Source of the DNA: Pelomonas sp052436255
Lineage (GTDB): Bacteria > Pseudomonadota > Gammaproteobacteria > Burkholderiales > Burkholderiaceae_C
DNA length: 13,270 nucleotides
Direction: 5' to 3'
Assembly (NCBI GenBank): GCA_052436255.1
Contig: JBQVNP010000145.1
Coordinates: 1 to 13,270, forward strand
The notes under the pieces were generated by a model. The model was given only the letters and a program-made list of their open reading frames with translations. It was not told where the DNA came from and did no database searches. The translations under genes and the position numbers were made by a program. Shown here in pieces: positions 6,585 to 13,030 of the stretch. The first letter of the stretch is position 1; each line of letters opens with the position of its first letter.

Positions 6585-7559
6585 ATGACCTGCCGCATCG
6601 CCTTCGTGCTCTTCCCGGGCTTTCAGCAGCTGGACCTGGCCGGGCCGATGGCAGTGTTCGAGCTGGCCCGGCTGGCGCGACCCGGCAGCTACGACTGGCG
6701 CCTCGTGGCCAGCGCGCCGGTGGCGGTGCGCAGCTCGGCCGGCGTGGCCTGGCCGGTGCAGGGGTTGCCGCGGCGGCTGGGCGACCTCGATCTGGTCATG
6801 GTGATCGGCGGCGATGGCGTGGACGAGGCCTGCCGCGACGCCCGCCTGGTGGCCTGGCTGCGCAGGGCGAGCCGCTCGGGCGCGCGCATCGCCAGCATCT
6901 GCAGCGGCAGCTTGCTGCTGGCCGCCGCCGGCTTGCTGGATGAGCGCACCGCCACGACGCATTGGTCCCGCAGCCGGCAGTTCGCCACCGACTTCCCGGC
7001 GGTGCGCCTGCAGCCCGACCGCATCTATGTGCGCGAGCCCGCCGTCCGCCAACATGGCCTGCCGGAACTTTGGACGAGTGCCGGCATGACGGCCGGCATC
7101 GACCTCTGCCTGGCGCTGCTGGCCCACGACCATGGCGAAGACATCGCGCGGGAAGCCGCACGCCACCTTGTCGTGGAGCGGCGGCGGCCCGGCGGCCAGT
7201 CGCAGTTCTCGCCGCTGCTGGACCTGCAGCGCCCCGAGGGCCGCTTCGGTGCGCTGCTCGACGAGGTGCGGCGCGACCTGCGGCGCGACCACCGCGTGGA
7301 GGACCTGGCCGCCCGCGCCTGCATGAGCCCGCGCCACTTCGCGCGCTGCTTTCACGCCGAGACGGGGGTCACGCCCGCGCAGGCGGTCGAGCGGCTGCGT
7401 GTGGAAGCGGCGCGCGCGGCGCTGGAGAGTGGCGCGGCGTCGGTGCTGCGGGTGTCGTTGGAATCCGGCTTCGGCAGCACCGAGCGCATGCGGCGCGCCT
7501 TCCTGCGTCTGCTCGGCCGCCCGCCGGCGGCGTTCCGGGCGGGCGGCGGCGCAGCGTGA
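6585..7559 (+). CDS. GlxA-family transcriptional regulator (DJ-1/PfpI domain plus AraC HTH)
   Basis: A 324-residue regulator. Residues 4-185 form a DJ-1/PfpI (class I glutamine amidotransferase-like) sensor domain, starting IAFVLFPGFQQLDLAGPMAV. The nucleophile-elbow segment is IASICSGSLLLAAAGLLDE with Cys106, followed by TTHW with His126, as in GlxA-type proteins. In this group the domain is taken as a ligand sensor, not a proven enzyme. Residues 222-320 are an AraC-type double helix-turn-helix with DLAARACMSPRHFARCFHAE (239-258) and the second helix pair ending ESGFGSTERMRRAF. It is divergent from the aminotransferase gene with about 73 bases between starts, so that gene is a plausible target. 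Some relatives control amino-acid, glycine-betaine or carnitine use, but the ligand here is unknown. No Shine-Dalgarno site precedes ATG 6585. Confidence 0.9.
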   Translation: MTCRIAFVLFPGFQQLDLAGPMAVFELARLARPGSYDWRLVASAPVAVRSSAGVAWPVQGLPRRLGDLDLVMVIGGDGVDEACRDARLVAWLRRASRSGARIASICSGSLLLAAAGLLDERTATTHWSRSRQFATDFPAVRLQPDRIYVREPAVRQHGLPELWTSAGMTAGIDLCLALLAHDHGEDIAREAARHLVVERRRPGGQSQFSPLLDLQRPEGRFGALLDEVRRDLRRDHRVEDLAARACMSPRHFARCFHAETGVTPAQAVERLRVEAARAALESGAASVLRVSLESGFGSTERMRRAFLRLLGRPPAAFRAGGGAA

Positions 7560-7672
7560 ACTTTCACCAAGCCGGGGCTGATCCCCGCGGGCCGCGCCTT
7601 GCGTCAGTACAGGCAGGCAAGCCAATCCCTGGCGAGCCAACGACCTGATCGAACTGATTCAAGGAGCCCACC

Positions 7673-8137
7673 ATGGCCACGCTTTCCACCCCCACCGTCA
7701 CCCTCGGTACCACCACCGGCGACAAGCGCGACGTGACCGTCGCCGGCAAGATGACCTTCGACGCCGGCGATGTCGGCCGCACGTACCGGCTGGAGATCCA
7801 GCTCTATGGCGAGGATCTGGCCGGCGACGCCCTGCCGGCGGATGACAGCGGCGCCGACGACCTGATCAGCACCTATATGTGGTCCGGCGGTGGCGTGTTC
7901 CTGCGGCCATACAAGGCCGTCACCGTCGCCGCCGCGGGCACCATCAGCTACTCCGAGAAGCGCGCCATCCTGACGTCCCGGCTCGACGAGGACGCCGGCA
8001 AGGTGAAGATCGGCATGGCCGACATCAACACCCCGGTCTTCGCGCCGCGCGCCGACGAGGTTTACGCGCAGGTGACGCTGGGCATGGCGCCCGTGAGCAA
8101 GCGCTCGACGACCGTGCAGGCCGGTATCGGCGTCTAG
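7673..8137 (+). CDS. Hypothetical protein, beta-rich, about 154 residues
   Basis: I do not recognise this family. The 154-residue protein has no signal peptide, no transmembrane segment and no cysteine. It is rich in Thr, Val, Ala, Gly and Asp, with alternating polar and hydrophobic stretches (VTVAGKMTFD, YRLEIQLYGEDLAG, AVTVAAAGTISYSEK, VYAQVTLGMAP) that suggest a beta-sandwich. The acidic stretch PADDSGADDL (55-64) sits in a predicted loop. The RLEIQLYGED segment and overall pattern recall C2-like or phage structural beta domains, but no family motif supports this. The gene is credible because an AAGGAG site (7661-7666) stands six bases before the ATG, the frame is GC-typical, and its stop abuts a perfect inverted repeat. 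It lies alone between glxA-type and chrA-type genes, 113 bases after the former. Confidence 0.72.
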   Translation: MATLSTPTVTLGTTTGDKRDVTVAGKMTFDAGDVGRTYRLEIQLYGEDLAGDALPADDSGADDLISTYMWSGGGVFLRPYKAVTVAAAGTISYSEKRAILTSRLDEDAGKVKIGMADINTPVFAPRADEVYAQVTLGMAPVSKRSTTVQAGIGV

Positions 8138-8170
8138 GAGGCACCCGACCCACAGCCCGACAGCCTCCTA
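8135..8170. repeat. Perfect 8-base inverted repeat spanning two converging stop codons
   Basis: TAGGAGGC (8135-8142) and GCCTCCTA (8163-8170) are exact reverse complements separated by 20 bases. The first three bases are the TAG stop of the plus-strand hypothetical gene; the last three are the TAG stop of the minus-strand chrA gene. The hairpin could act as a bidirectional terminator or 3'-end block, but there is no T-run on either side, so a classic intrinsic terminator is not supported. Confidence 0.6.
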
Positions 8171-8710
8171 AACCAGGCCCAGCGCGCCCGCCACGCCGCC
8201 CCCCAGCACCATCCAGACCAGGCCCAGCCTGGTCTTCAGCGTCAGCACCACGGTGGCGGTGATCAGCGCCAGCGCGCCCCAGCGGTGCGCCTCGGCGCGC
8301 AGGAAGGGCAGGGCGAGCAGCCAGCCCGTGGCGATGATGAGCCCCAGCGTCAGCGGCATCATGCCGGCCGAGAAGGCGCGCAGGCCGAGGTGGCCGCGGT
8401 GCTCGCGCATCCAGCGCGTGGCGGTCAGCGTCAGCACGGTGGACGGCAGCATGATGCCGGCCATCGCTGCCGCCGCGCCCGACAGGCCGGCCACATTGAA
8501 GCCCAGCACCGCGACGAACAGGATGTTGGGTCCCGGTGCGGCCTGTGCAAGCGCAATGGACGAGGTGAAGCTGGTGTCCGTCAACCAGCCGGTCTTCTCG
8601 ACCAGAAAGCGGTGCATCTCCGGCACCGTCGAGATGGCGCCACCGATGGACAGCAGCGACAGCGTCAGGAAGTGCAGGAACAGGCTGGAGAGGTCGACGG
8701 GCGCCGTCAT
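8168..8710 (-). CDS. chrA: Chromate transporter, single-domain ChrA protein (second of pair)
   Basis: A 180-residue membrane protein of the CHR family, half the length of classical two-domain ChrA (about 400). Family marks are LLSIGGAISTVPEMHRFLVE (19-38), KTGWLTDTSFTSSIALAQAA (39-58) and PGPNILFVAVLGFNVAG (59-75), followed by three or four further hydrophobic segments. The usual F-G-G of the first motif reads I-G-G here. Short CHR proteins are encoded as tandem pairs and both halves are thought to be needed. Known members export chromate by proton motive force; sulfate or other anions are possible. Its ATG (8710-8708) overlaps the previous gene's stop by four bases (ATGA type), indicating translational coupling. 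Its TAG stop (8170-8168) lies in an inverted repeat shared with the converging gene. Confidence 0.88.
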   Translation of the reverse strand: MTAPVDLSSLFLHFLTLSLLSIGGAISTVPEMHRFLVEKTGWLTDTSFTSSIALAQAAPGPNILFVAVLGFNVAGLSGAAAAMAGIMLPSTVLTLTATRWMREHRGHLGLRAFSAGMMPLTLGLIIATGWLLALPFLRAEAHRWGALALITATVVLTLKTRLGLVWMVLGGGVAGALGLV

Positions 8711-9258
8711 TTGAGCTTCCAGTACGCCACCAGCATGCCGCCGCCGCCCAGCAGCGCCAGCACGCCGACCAGGGGCCAGCGCAGCAGGCCGATCAGCACA
8801 AAGGCCAGCACCGCCAGGCCGAAGGCCAGCGCTCGGCCCAGCGGATTGGTCGCCAGCGCGGGCAGCAGCTTGATGCCGGTGGCCAGGATCAACCCGGCCG
8901 ACACCGCGCCCATGCCGCGCAGCGCGTTCACGGCCATCGGATGCCGGGCCAGTTCGCCATAGGCGATGGCCAGGCCCAGCACGACGAAGGCCGGCGCTGC
9001 CAGCATGCCGGCCAGCGCCGCCAAGGCACCGCGCAGCCCGAAGAAGCGGTCGCCGATCATCATGGACAGGTTGACGACGTTCGGGCCCGGCAGCACCTGG
9101 GCAACGGCCAGGGTTTCGACGAACTCTTCCTTGCTCAGCCAGCCCAGACGCTCGACCAGCTCACGCTGCGCCACCGCCAGCACGCCACCGAAGCCCTGCA
9201 GCGCCAGCCGCGTGAACGCGAGGAAGAGCGCGGTGAGGGACGCCGGACGATTCAGCAC
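8707..9258 (-). CDS. chrA: Chromate transporter, single-domain ChrA protein (first of pair)
   Basis: A 183-residue CHR-family membrane protein. It has the canonical LQGFGGVLAVAQRELVE (20-36), RLGWLSKEEFVETLAVAQ (37-54) and LPGPNVVNLSMMIGDRFFG (56-74), then several hydrophobic helices (ALAALAGMLAAPAFVVLGLA and others). With the next gene it forms a split transporter whose two copies are expected to have opposite membrane topology. The start is GTG at 9258; no in-frame ATG precedes the first motif. The GTG lies seven bases after the stop of the dehydrogenase gene, so the three genes read as one operon. No chrB regulator or chrF is seen nearby, so chromate as the natural substrate is an inference from family only. 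Confidence 0.88.
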   Translation of the reverse strand: MLNRPASLTALFLAFTRLALQGFGGVLAVAQRELVERLGWLSKEEFVETLAVAQVLPGPNVVNLSMMIGDRFFGLRGALAALAGMLAAPAFVVLGLAIAYGELARHPMAVNALRGMGAVSAGLILATGIKLLPALATNPLGRALAFGLAVLAFVLIGLLRWPLVGVLALLGGGGMLVAYWKLK

Positions 9259-9265
9259 GATGGCT

Positions 9266-10273
9266 TCAGCGGTGAACTTTCAGAGCCTCGGGGTTGACGA
9301 TGTTCGTCGGCTGCGCATTGATGAAGTTCAGCACGTTGTCGAAGGCGGCGTCGAAATAGATCTCGTAGCTGTCCTGCTCGACGTAGCCGATGTGCGGCGT
9401 GCAGACCGCGTTCTCCAGCCGCAGCAGCGGGTGGCCCTGCAGGATGGGCTCACTCTCGAACACGTCGATGGCTGCCATGCCCGGCCGGCCGCGGTTCAGC
9501 GCCGACACCAGCGCGCTCTCCACCACCAGCTCGGCGCGTGAGGTGTTGACGAACAGCGCGGTGGGCTTCATCTGCGCGAGGTCCTCGGGCGTGACGACGG
9601 CGCGGGTGGCATCGCAAAGGCGCAGGTGGACGGACAGCACGTCGGCCTCGGCGAAGAAGGCCTGGCGGCTCGGCGCGGCCTGATAGCCGTCGGCCTCGGC
9701 CTTCAGCCGCGAGGCTTCGCTGCCCCAGACGGTGACCGTCATGCCAAAGGCGCGGCCATAGCCAGCCACCAGCTGGCCGATCTTGCCGTAGCCCCAAATG
9801 CCCAGTGTCTTGCCGCGCAGCACCATGCCGACGCCGAAGTTGGCCGGCATGGACGCCGCCTTCAGACCGGCCTGCTGCCAGGCGCCATGCTTCAGGTTGC
9901 CGATGTACTGCGGCAGCCGGCGCATCGAGGCCATGATCAGCGCCCAGGTCAGCTCGGCCGGTGCCACCGGGCTGCCCACGCCCTCGGCCACCGCGATGCC
10001 CAGGCGCGTGCAGGCGTCCACGTCGATGTGGCTGCCGACGCGGCCGGTCTGGGCGATCAGCTTGAGCTTGGGGAGTTTTTCCAGCAGTTGGCGCGGGAAG
10101 GCGGTGCGTTCACGCACCAGCACCAGCACTTCTGCATCGCGCAGCCGCACCGACAGCTGGCCGATGCCCTTGACCGTGTTCGTGAAGACCTTGGCGTTGA
10201 GCGGCTCCAGCTTGGCCGCGCAGCGCAGCTTGCGCACGGCGTCTTGGTAGTCGTCGAGGATGATGACGTTCAT
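9266..10273 (-). CDS. D-2-hydroxyacid dehydrogenase family protein (NAD-dependent)
   Basis: A 335-residue member of the D-isomer-specific 2-hydroxyacid dehydrogenase family, which interconverts 2-hydroxy and 2-keto acids (for example phosphoglycerate, glycerate, hydroxypyruvate or lactate). The N-terminal substrate domain starts MNVIILDDYQDAVRKL. The Rossmann domain has GIWGYGKIGQLVAGYGRAFG (158-177) with the G-x-G-x-x-G loop at 161-166. The catalytic triad is Arg246 (NTSRAELV), Glu275 (DVFESEP) and His294 (CTPHIGY), all intact. The C-terminal tail is short and has no ACT domain, which argues against classic SerA. The frame is open upstream to 10396, but MNVIILDDYQ is the natural start of this subfamily, so ATG 10273 is chosen. 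It is first in an operon with two chrA genes. Exact substrate is unknown. Confidence 0.9.
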   Translation of the reverse strand: MNVIILDDYQDAVRKLRCAAKLEPLNAKVFTNTVKGIGQLSVRLRDAEVLVLVRERTAFPRQLLEKLPKLKLIAQTGRVGSHIDVDACTRLGIAVAEGVGSPVAPAELTWALIMASMRRLPQYIGNLKHGAWQQAGLKAASMPANFGVGMVLRGKTLGIWGYGKIGQLVAGYGRAFGMTVTVWGSEASRLKAEADGYQAAPSRQAFFAEADVLSVHLRLCDATRAVVTPEDLAQMKPTALFVNTSRAELVVESALVSALNRGRPGMAAIDVFESEPILQGHPLLRLENAVCTPHIGYVEQDSYEIYFDAAFDNVLNFINAQPTNIVNPEALKVHR

Positions 10274-10345
10274 GGGCGGGGCACGCGCGGCCTGGCGGGC
10301 TGGGGCAGCGAACAGCGCGGGGCGCGGGGATTGGGCTTCAAGTTG

Positions 10346-10362
10346 CGGGGCATTGTGCCCCG
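10346..10362. promoter_or_regulatory. Short palindrome in the divergent dehydrogenase/DUF1993 intergenic region
   Basis: CGGGGCA, loop TTG, TGCCCCG: seven-base perfect arms between two divergent genes, about 73 bases from the dehydrogenase start and 58 from the DUF1993 start. The place suits an operator, but in DNA this GC-rich such palindromes arise by chance. The rest of 10274-10420 shows no convincing promoter; TACCAT at 10391-10396 is at best a weak -10. Confidence 0.25.
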
Positions 10363-10410
10363 GGGCGATGCAGGCCGCCGGGCTGCTGGCTACCATCGGT
10401 TTCCCTCAAT

Positions 10411-10415
10411 GGAGA
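10411..10415 (+). promoter_or_regulatory. Ribosome site that decides the DUF1993 start
   Basis: GGAGA lies five bases before ATG 10421 and partly within the codons following the alternative ATG 10409. It favours the shorter, 169-residue protein. Confidence 0.5.
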
Positions 10416-10420
10416 CCCCG

Positions 10421-10930
10421 ATGACCCCGCTTTCCATGCACGCCGCCAGCGCCCCCGCCTTTGCCAAGATGCTGGGCAACATGCTCAACTGGCTGGAGGC
10501 CGCCAAGGCCCATGCCGAGGCCAGGAAGTTCTCGCCCGATGCCTATCTGGCGCTGCGCCTGGCGCCCGACATGCTGCCCTTGACCAAGCAGATCCAGATT
10601 GCCAGCGACGCCGCCAAGGGCTGCGTGGCCCGCCTGGCCGGCCAGGAGATCCCGAAGTACGACGATGACGAAGCGACCCTGGAGGAGCTGGCCGAGCGCA
10701 TCAGGAAGACGCGCGACTTCGTGCTGTCGGTGCCGGCCGAGGCCTTCGAGGGCAGCGAGGGCCGCGAGGTCACGATCCCGCGCCGCAGTGGTGACCCGCT
10801 GAAGTTCGACGGCAGCAACTATCTGCGGCATTTCGCACTGCCGAACTTCTATTTCCACGCCACGACGACTTATGCCCTGTTGCGCCATGCAGGCGTTCCG
10901 TTGGGCAAGGGCGACTTCCTCGGCGGCTGA
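10421..10930 (+). CDS. DUF1993 domain-containing protein
   Basis: A 169-residue soluble, largely helical protein covering the whole DUF1993 domain. Typical blocks are LSMHAASAPAFAKMLGNML (4-22), FDGSNYLRHFALPNFYFHA (129-147) and YALLRHAGVPLGKGDFLGG (151-169). The family resembles DinB-like four-helix bundles but has no established function; the conserved C-terminal His residues (137, 146, 156) may matter. ATG 10421 is preferred because GGAGA (10411-10415) lies five bases upstream and residues that follow match the family start. An ATG at 10409 would add four residues but has no ribosome site. The open frame continues far to the left antisense to the dehydrogenase; that extension is rejected. 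It is divergent from the dehydrogenase/chrA operon and ends about 120 bases before the glycosyltransferase gene. Confidence 0.88.
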   Translation: MTPLSMHAASAPAFAKMLGNMLNWLEAAKAHAEARKFSPDAYLALRLAPDMLPLTKQIQIASDAAKGCVARLAGQEIPKYDDDEATLEELAERIRKTRDFVLSVPAEAFEGSEGREVTIPRRSGDPLKFDGSNYLRHFALPNFYFHATTTYALLRHAGVPLGKGDFLGG

Positions 10931-11019
10931 TCCCCCTGTTTGAGTCGAGGCGGGCGGGAATTGCTGCGCAATCCGCAGTCTTATCCCCGCTCCCACCGGG
11001 GCGGTGCGGCTTGAGAATC

Positions 11020-11024
11020 AGGAG
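11020..11024 (+). promoter_or_regulatory. AGGAG site without a standard start codon at normal distance (GT41 gene)
   Basis: AGGAG at 11020-11024 is the only good Shine-Dalgarno sequence before the GT41 gene, but the nearest in-frame ATG is at 11052, 27 bases away. An in-frame ATC follows at 11028. Either the site is accidental, or a rare ATC start is used. Confidence 0.3.
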
Positions 11025-11051
11025 AACATCCGCTCAAGCCGCCCGCCCCGC

Positions 11052-12920
11052 ATGGACATGTCGACGCCAACTGCCGCCCAGCCTGAAGGCCACCAGGGAA
11101 TTGCTCTCGTTGAGCAATGGCTCGGCCTGGCCCGCAGCGGCCAGTGGCCGCTGCCCCAGGTGATGGAAGCCGCCTCGCGCCTGCAGTCCGCCGGCGCCGC
11201 CGACGCGGCTGCGCTGCTCTACCAGAACTGGGTCGACGCCACGGCCTCGCCGCTGCGCCATGTGGCCTGCTTCAACTGGGGCGCCATCCTGGGCGAGCAG
11301 CGCCGCCATGCCGAAGCCGAGGCCGTCTACCGCATGGCGCTCAGTCAGGCGCCCACCTTTGCCCAGGCGCGCCTGAACCTGGGCCACCAGCTGGAACACC
11401 AGGGCCGCGAGGACGAGGCGCTGGCCGAGTGGCGCGCCGTCTACGAGCAGGACAACCCCGAAGGCCTGGGCACCGACCCGCTGAGCCTGCGCCTGCACGC
11501 CTTCAACAACGCCGCGCGCCTGCTGGAGCAGCAAAAGCGCTATGACGAGGCCGAGGCGCTGATGCGCCGCTCGCTGGAGCTGGACCCGCGCCAGGGTGAC
11601 GTCGCCCAGCACTATGTGCACATCCGCCAGAAGCAATGCGCCTGGCCGGTTTACCAGACCTTCGGCGAGGTCACGCACAACCATCTGCTGATGAGTACCT
11701 CGCTGCTCGGCATGCTGGACGAAAGCGACGACCCGGCGCTGCAGTTGCTGACGGCCCAGCGCTTCGTGCACGACAAGGTCGCCAAGGTCAGCGCCGCGCC
11801 GCTGCACAAGGGCCGCCAGCGCGAGGGCAAGATCAAGATCGCCTACCTGTCCGGCGACCTGCACATGCATGCCGTCGGCCTGCTGACGGCCGAGCTCTAC
11901 GAGCTGCACGACAAGGAGAAGTTCGAAGTCCACGCCTTCAGCTGGAGCCGTGAAGACGGCACGCCGCTGCGCGGGCGCATCAAGGCGGCGATGGACAGCT
12001 ACACGCCGCTGCATGGCGTGCCCGACCGCCGCGCCGCCGAGCTGATCGCCGAGGCCGGCATCGATGTGCTCGTCGACCTGCAAGGCCTGACCAGCGGCGC
12101 GCGGCCGGGCATCCTGGCCCACCGTGGCGCGCCCATCCAGGTCAGCTACCTGGGACTGCCCGCCACCTCGGCCCTGCCGGGCGTGGACTGGATCCTGGCC
12201 GACCGCTTCGTGATGCCGCCGGAATCGCTGCCGTATCACACCGAGAAGCCCATCTACCTGCCCAACAGCTACCAGGTCAGCGACCGCAAGCGTGTCGCCA
12301 ACACGCCGCCGACGCGCACCGAGGCTGGGCTCCCGGAGGACGGTTTCGTCTTCTGCGCCTTCAACAACAACCACAAGATGAGCGAGCAGGTCTGGCGCTG
12401 CTGGATGCGCGTGCTGCGCCAGGTGCCGGGCAGCGTGCTGTGGCTGCTGGCGGACAACCCCTTTGCCAAGGCCAACCTGACCCGTGTGGCGGTGGAGGAG
12501 GGCGTTGCGGCGGAGCGCCTGGTGTTCGCGCCGCGCGCCCAGCCGGCCGACTACCTGGCCCGCTTCACGCTGGCCGACCTGTTCCTGGACACCTTCCCCT
12601 ACAACGCCGGCACGACCGCCAGCGACTGCCTGTGGATGGGCACGCCCATCCTGACACGCTCGGGCAAGACCTACATCTCGCGGATGGCCGGCAGCCTGCT
12701 GACGGCCGTCGGCCTGCCCGACCTCATCACGACGACGATCGAGGAGTACGAGCAGCGTGCGGTGCAGATCGGGCGCCAGCCGGCGCGCGCAGCGTCCTAC
12801 AAGCGCTACCTGGCCGAACACGGCCGCAGCTCGCCGCTGTTTGACATCCCGGCCATCGTGCGCGATATAGAGCGGGAGTTCGAGCGCCTGGCGCTGCTCG
12901 CCCGGGCGAAGGAAGCGTGA
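11052..12920 (+). CDS. TPR-containing O-GlcNAc transferase, SPINDLY-like (glycosyltransferase family 41)
   Basis: A 622-residue protein. Residues 20-195 are helical tetratricopeptide repeats; clear units are near 72-102 (FNWGAILGEQRRHAEAEAVY), 105-135 (ARLNLGHQLEHQGREDEAL) and 150-181 (FNNAARLLEQQKRYDEAEAL). Residues 258-615 form the GT41 catalytic region: IKIAYLSGDLHMHAVGLLTA with His273 at the position of the conserved OGT histidine, LVDLQGLTSGARPGILAHRG, APIQVSYLGLPATS, VDWILADRFVMPPE, FNNNHKMSEQVW with Lys442 as likely UDP-binding lysine, FLDTFPYNAGTTASDCLWMG and RMAGSLLTAVGLPDLI. It should transfer a sugar from a nucleotide sugar to Ser/Thr (or Asn, as HMW1C does) in the cytoplasm. Starts at ATG 11052 or 11058 are likely; the frame is open to GTG 11004. 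A type I exporter gene follows, so a secreted adhesin may be the acceptor (inference). Confidence 0.9.
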   Translation: MDMSTPTAAQPEGHQGIALVEQWLGLARSGQWPLPQVMEAASRLQSAGAADAAALLYQNWVDATASPLRHVACFNWGAILGEQRRHAEAEAVYRMALSQAPTFAQARLNLGHQLEHQGREDEALAEWRAVYEQDNPEGLGTDPLSLRLHAFNNAARLLEQQKRYDEAEALMRRSLELDPRQGDVAQHYVHIRQKQCAWPVYQTFGEVTHNHLLMSTSLLGMLDESDDPALQLLTAQRFVHDKVAKVSAAPLHKGRQREGKIKIAYLSGDLHMHAVGLLTAELYELHDKEKFEVHAFSWSREDGTPLRGRIKAAMDSYTPLHGVPDRRAAELIAEAGIDVLVDLQGLTSGARPGILAHRGAPIQVSYLGLPATSALPGVDWILADRFVMPPESLPYHTEKPIYLPNSYQVSDRKRVANTPPTRTEAGLPEDGFVFCAFNNNHKMSEQVWRCWMRVLRQVPGSVLWLLADNPFAKANLTRVAVEEGVAAERLVFAPRAQPADYLARFTLADLFLDTFPYNAGTTASDCLWMGTPILTRSGKTYISRMAGSLLTAVGLPDLITTTIEEYEQRAVQIGRQPARAASYKRYLAEHGRSSPLFDIPAIVRDIEREFERLALLARAKEA

Positions 12921-12935
12921 TGCGAAGCTTGAGGG

Positions 12936-13009
12936 AAATGCAACCACAGGGGCAGGGAGCCACAGAATCAATGCGGTCTCTGTGCCTCAGTGTCTCTGTG
13001 GTTGCATTT
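12936..13009. repeat. Long imperfect inverted repeat (REP-like intergenic element)
   Basis: Arms at 12936-12966 and 12979-13009 surround a 12-base loop. The outer 14 bases (AAATGCAACCACAG / CTGTGGTTGCATTT) pair perfectly; of the inner 17, twelve pair normally, two as G-U and three mismatch. The CCACAG and TCTCTGTG units recur with a 16-base period inside the arms (12944 and 12960; 12977 and 12993). From memory, CCACAGAGACAC-type intergenic repeats are widespread in environmental proteobacteria and give spurious peptides such as NHRDTEAQR. It lies 16 bases after the GT41 stop. Confidence 0.75.
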
Positions 13010-13030
13010 GTCTTGGCGAGGCACTGACCC

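Noticed and set aside
7573..7587. CGGGG-CTGAT-CCCCG hairpin after the GlxA-type gene as a terminator
   Set aside because: Only five base pairs and no T-run; expected often by chance at this GC content.
6213..7640. Long minus-strand frame across the GlxA-type gene and the aminotransferase start
   Set aside because: Arg/Ala/His/Gln-rich shadow without motifs; both real genes on this stretch carry conserved family blocks.
9626..10420. N-terminal extension of the DUF1993 frame antisense to the dehydrogenase
   Set aside because: DUF1993 homology starts only near 10421 where a ribosome site is found; the extension is an antisense shadow of a well-supported dehydrogenase.
11034..12971. Very long minus-strand open frame (645 codons) antisense to the GT41 gene
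   Set aside because: No recognisable domain, biased composition, and complete overlap with a gene whose GT41 motifs are clear.
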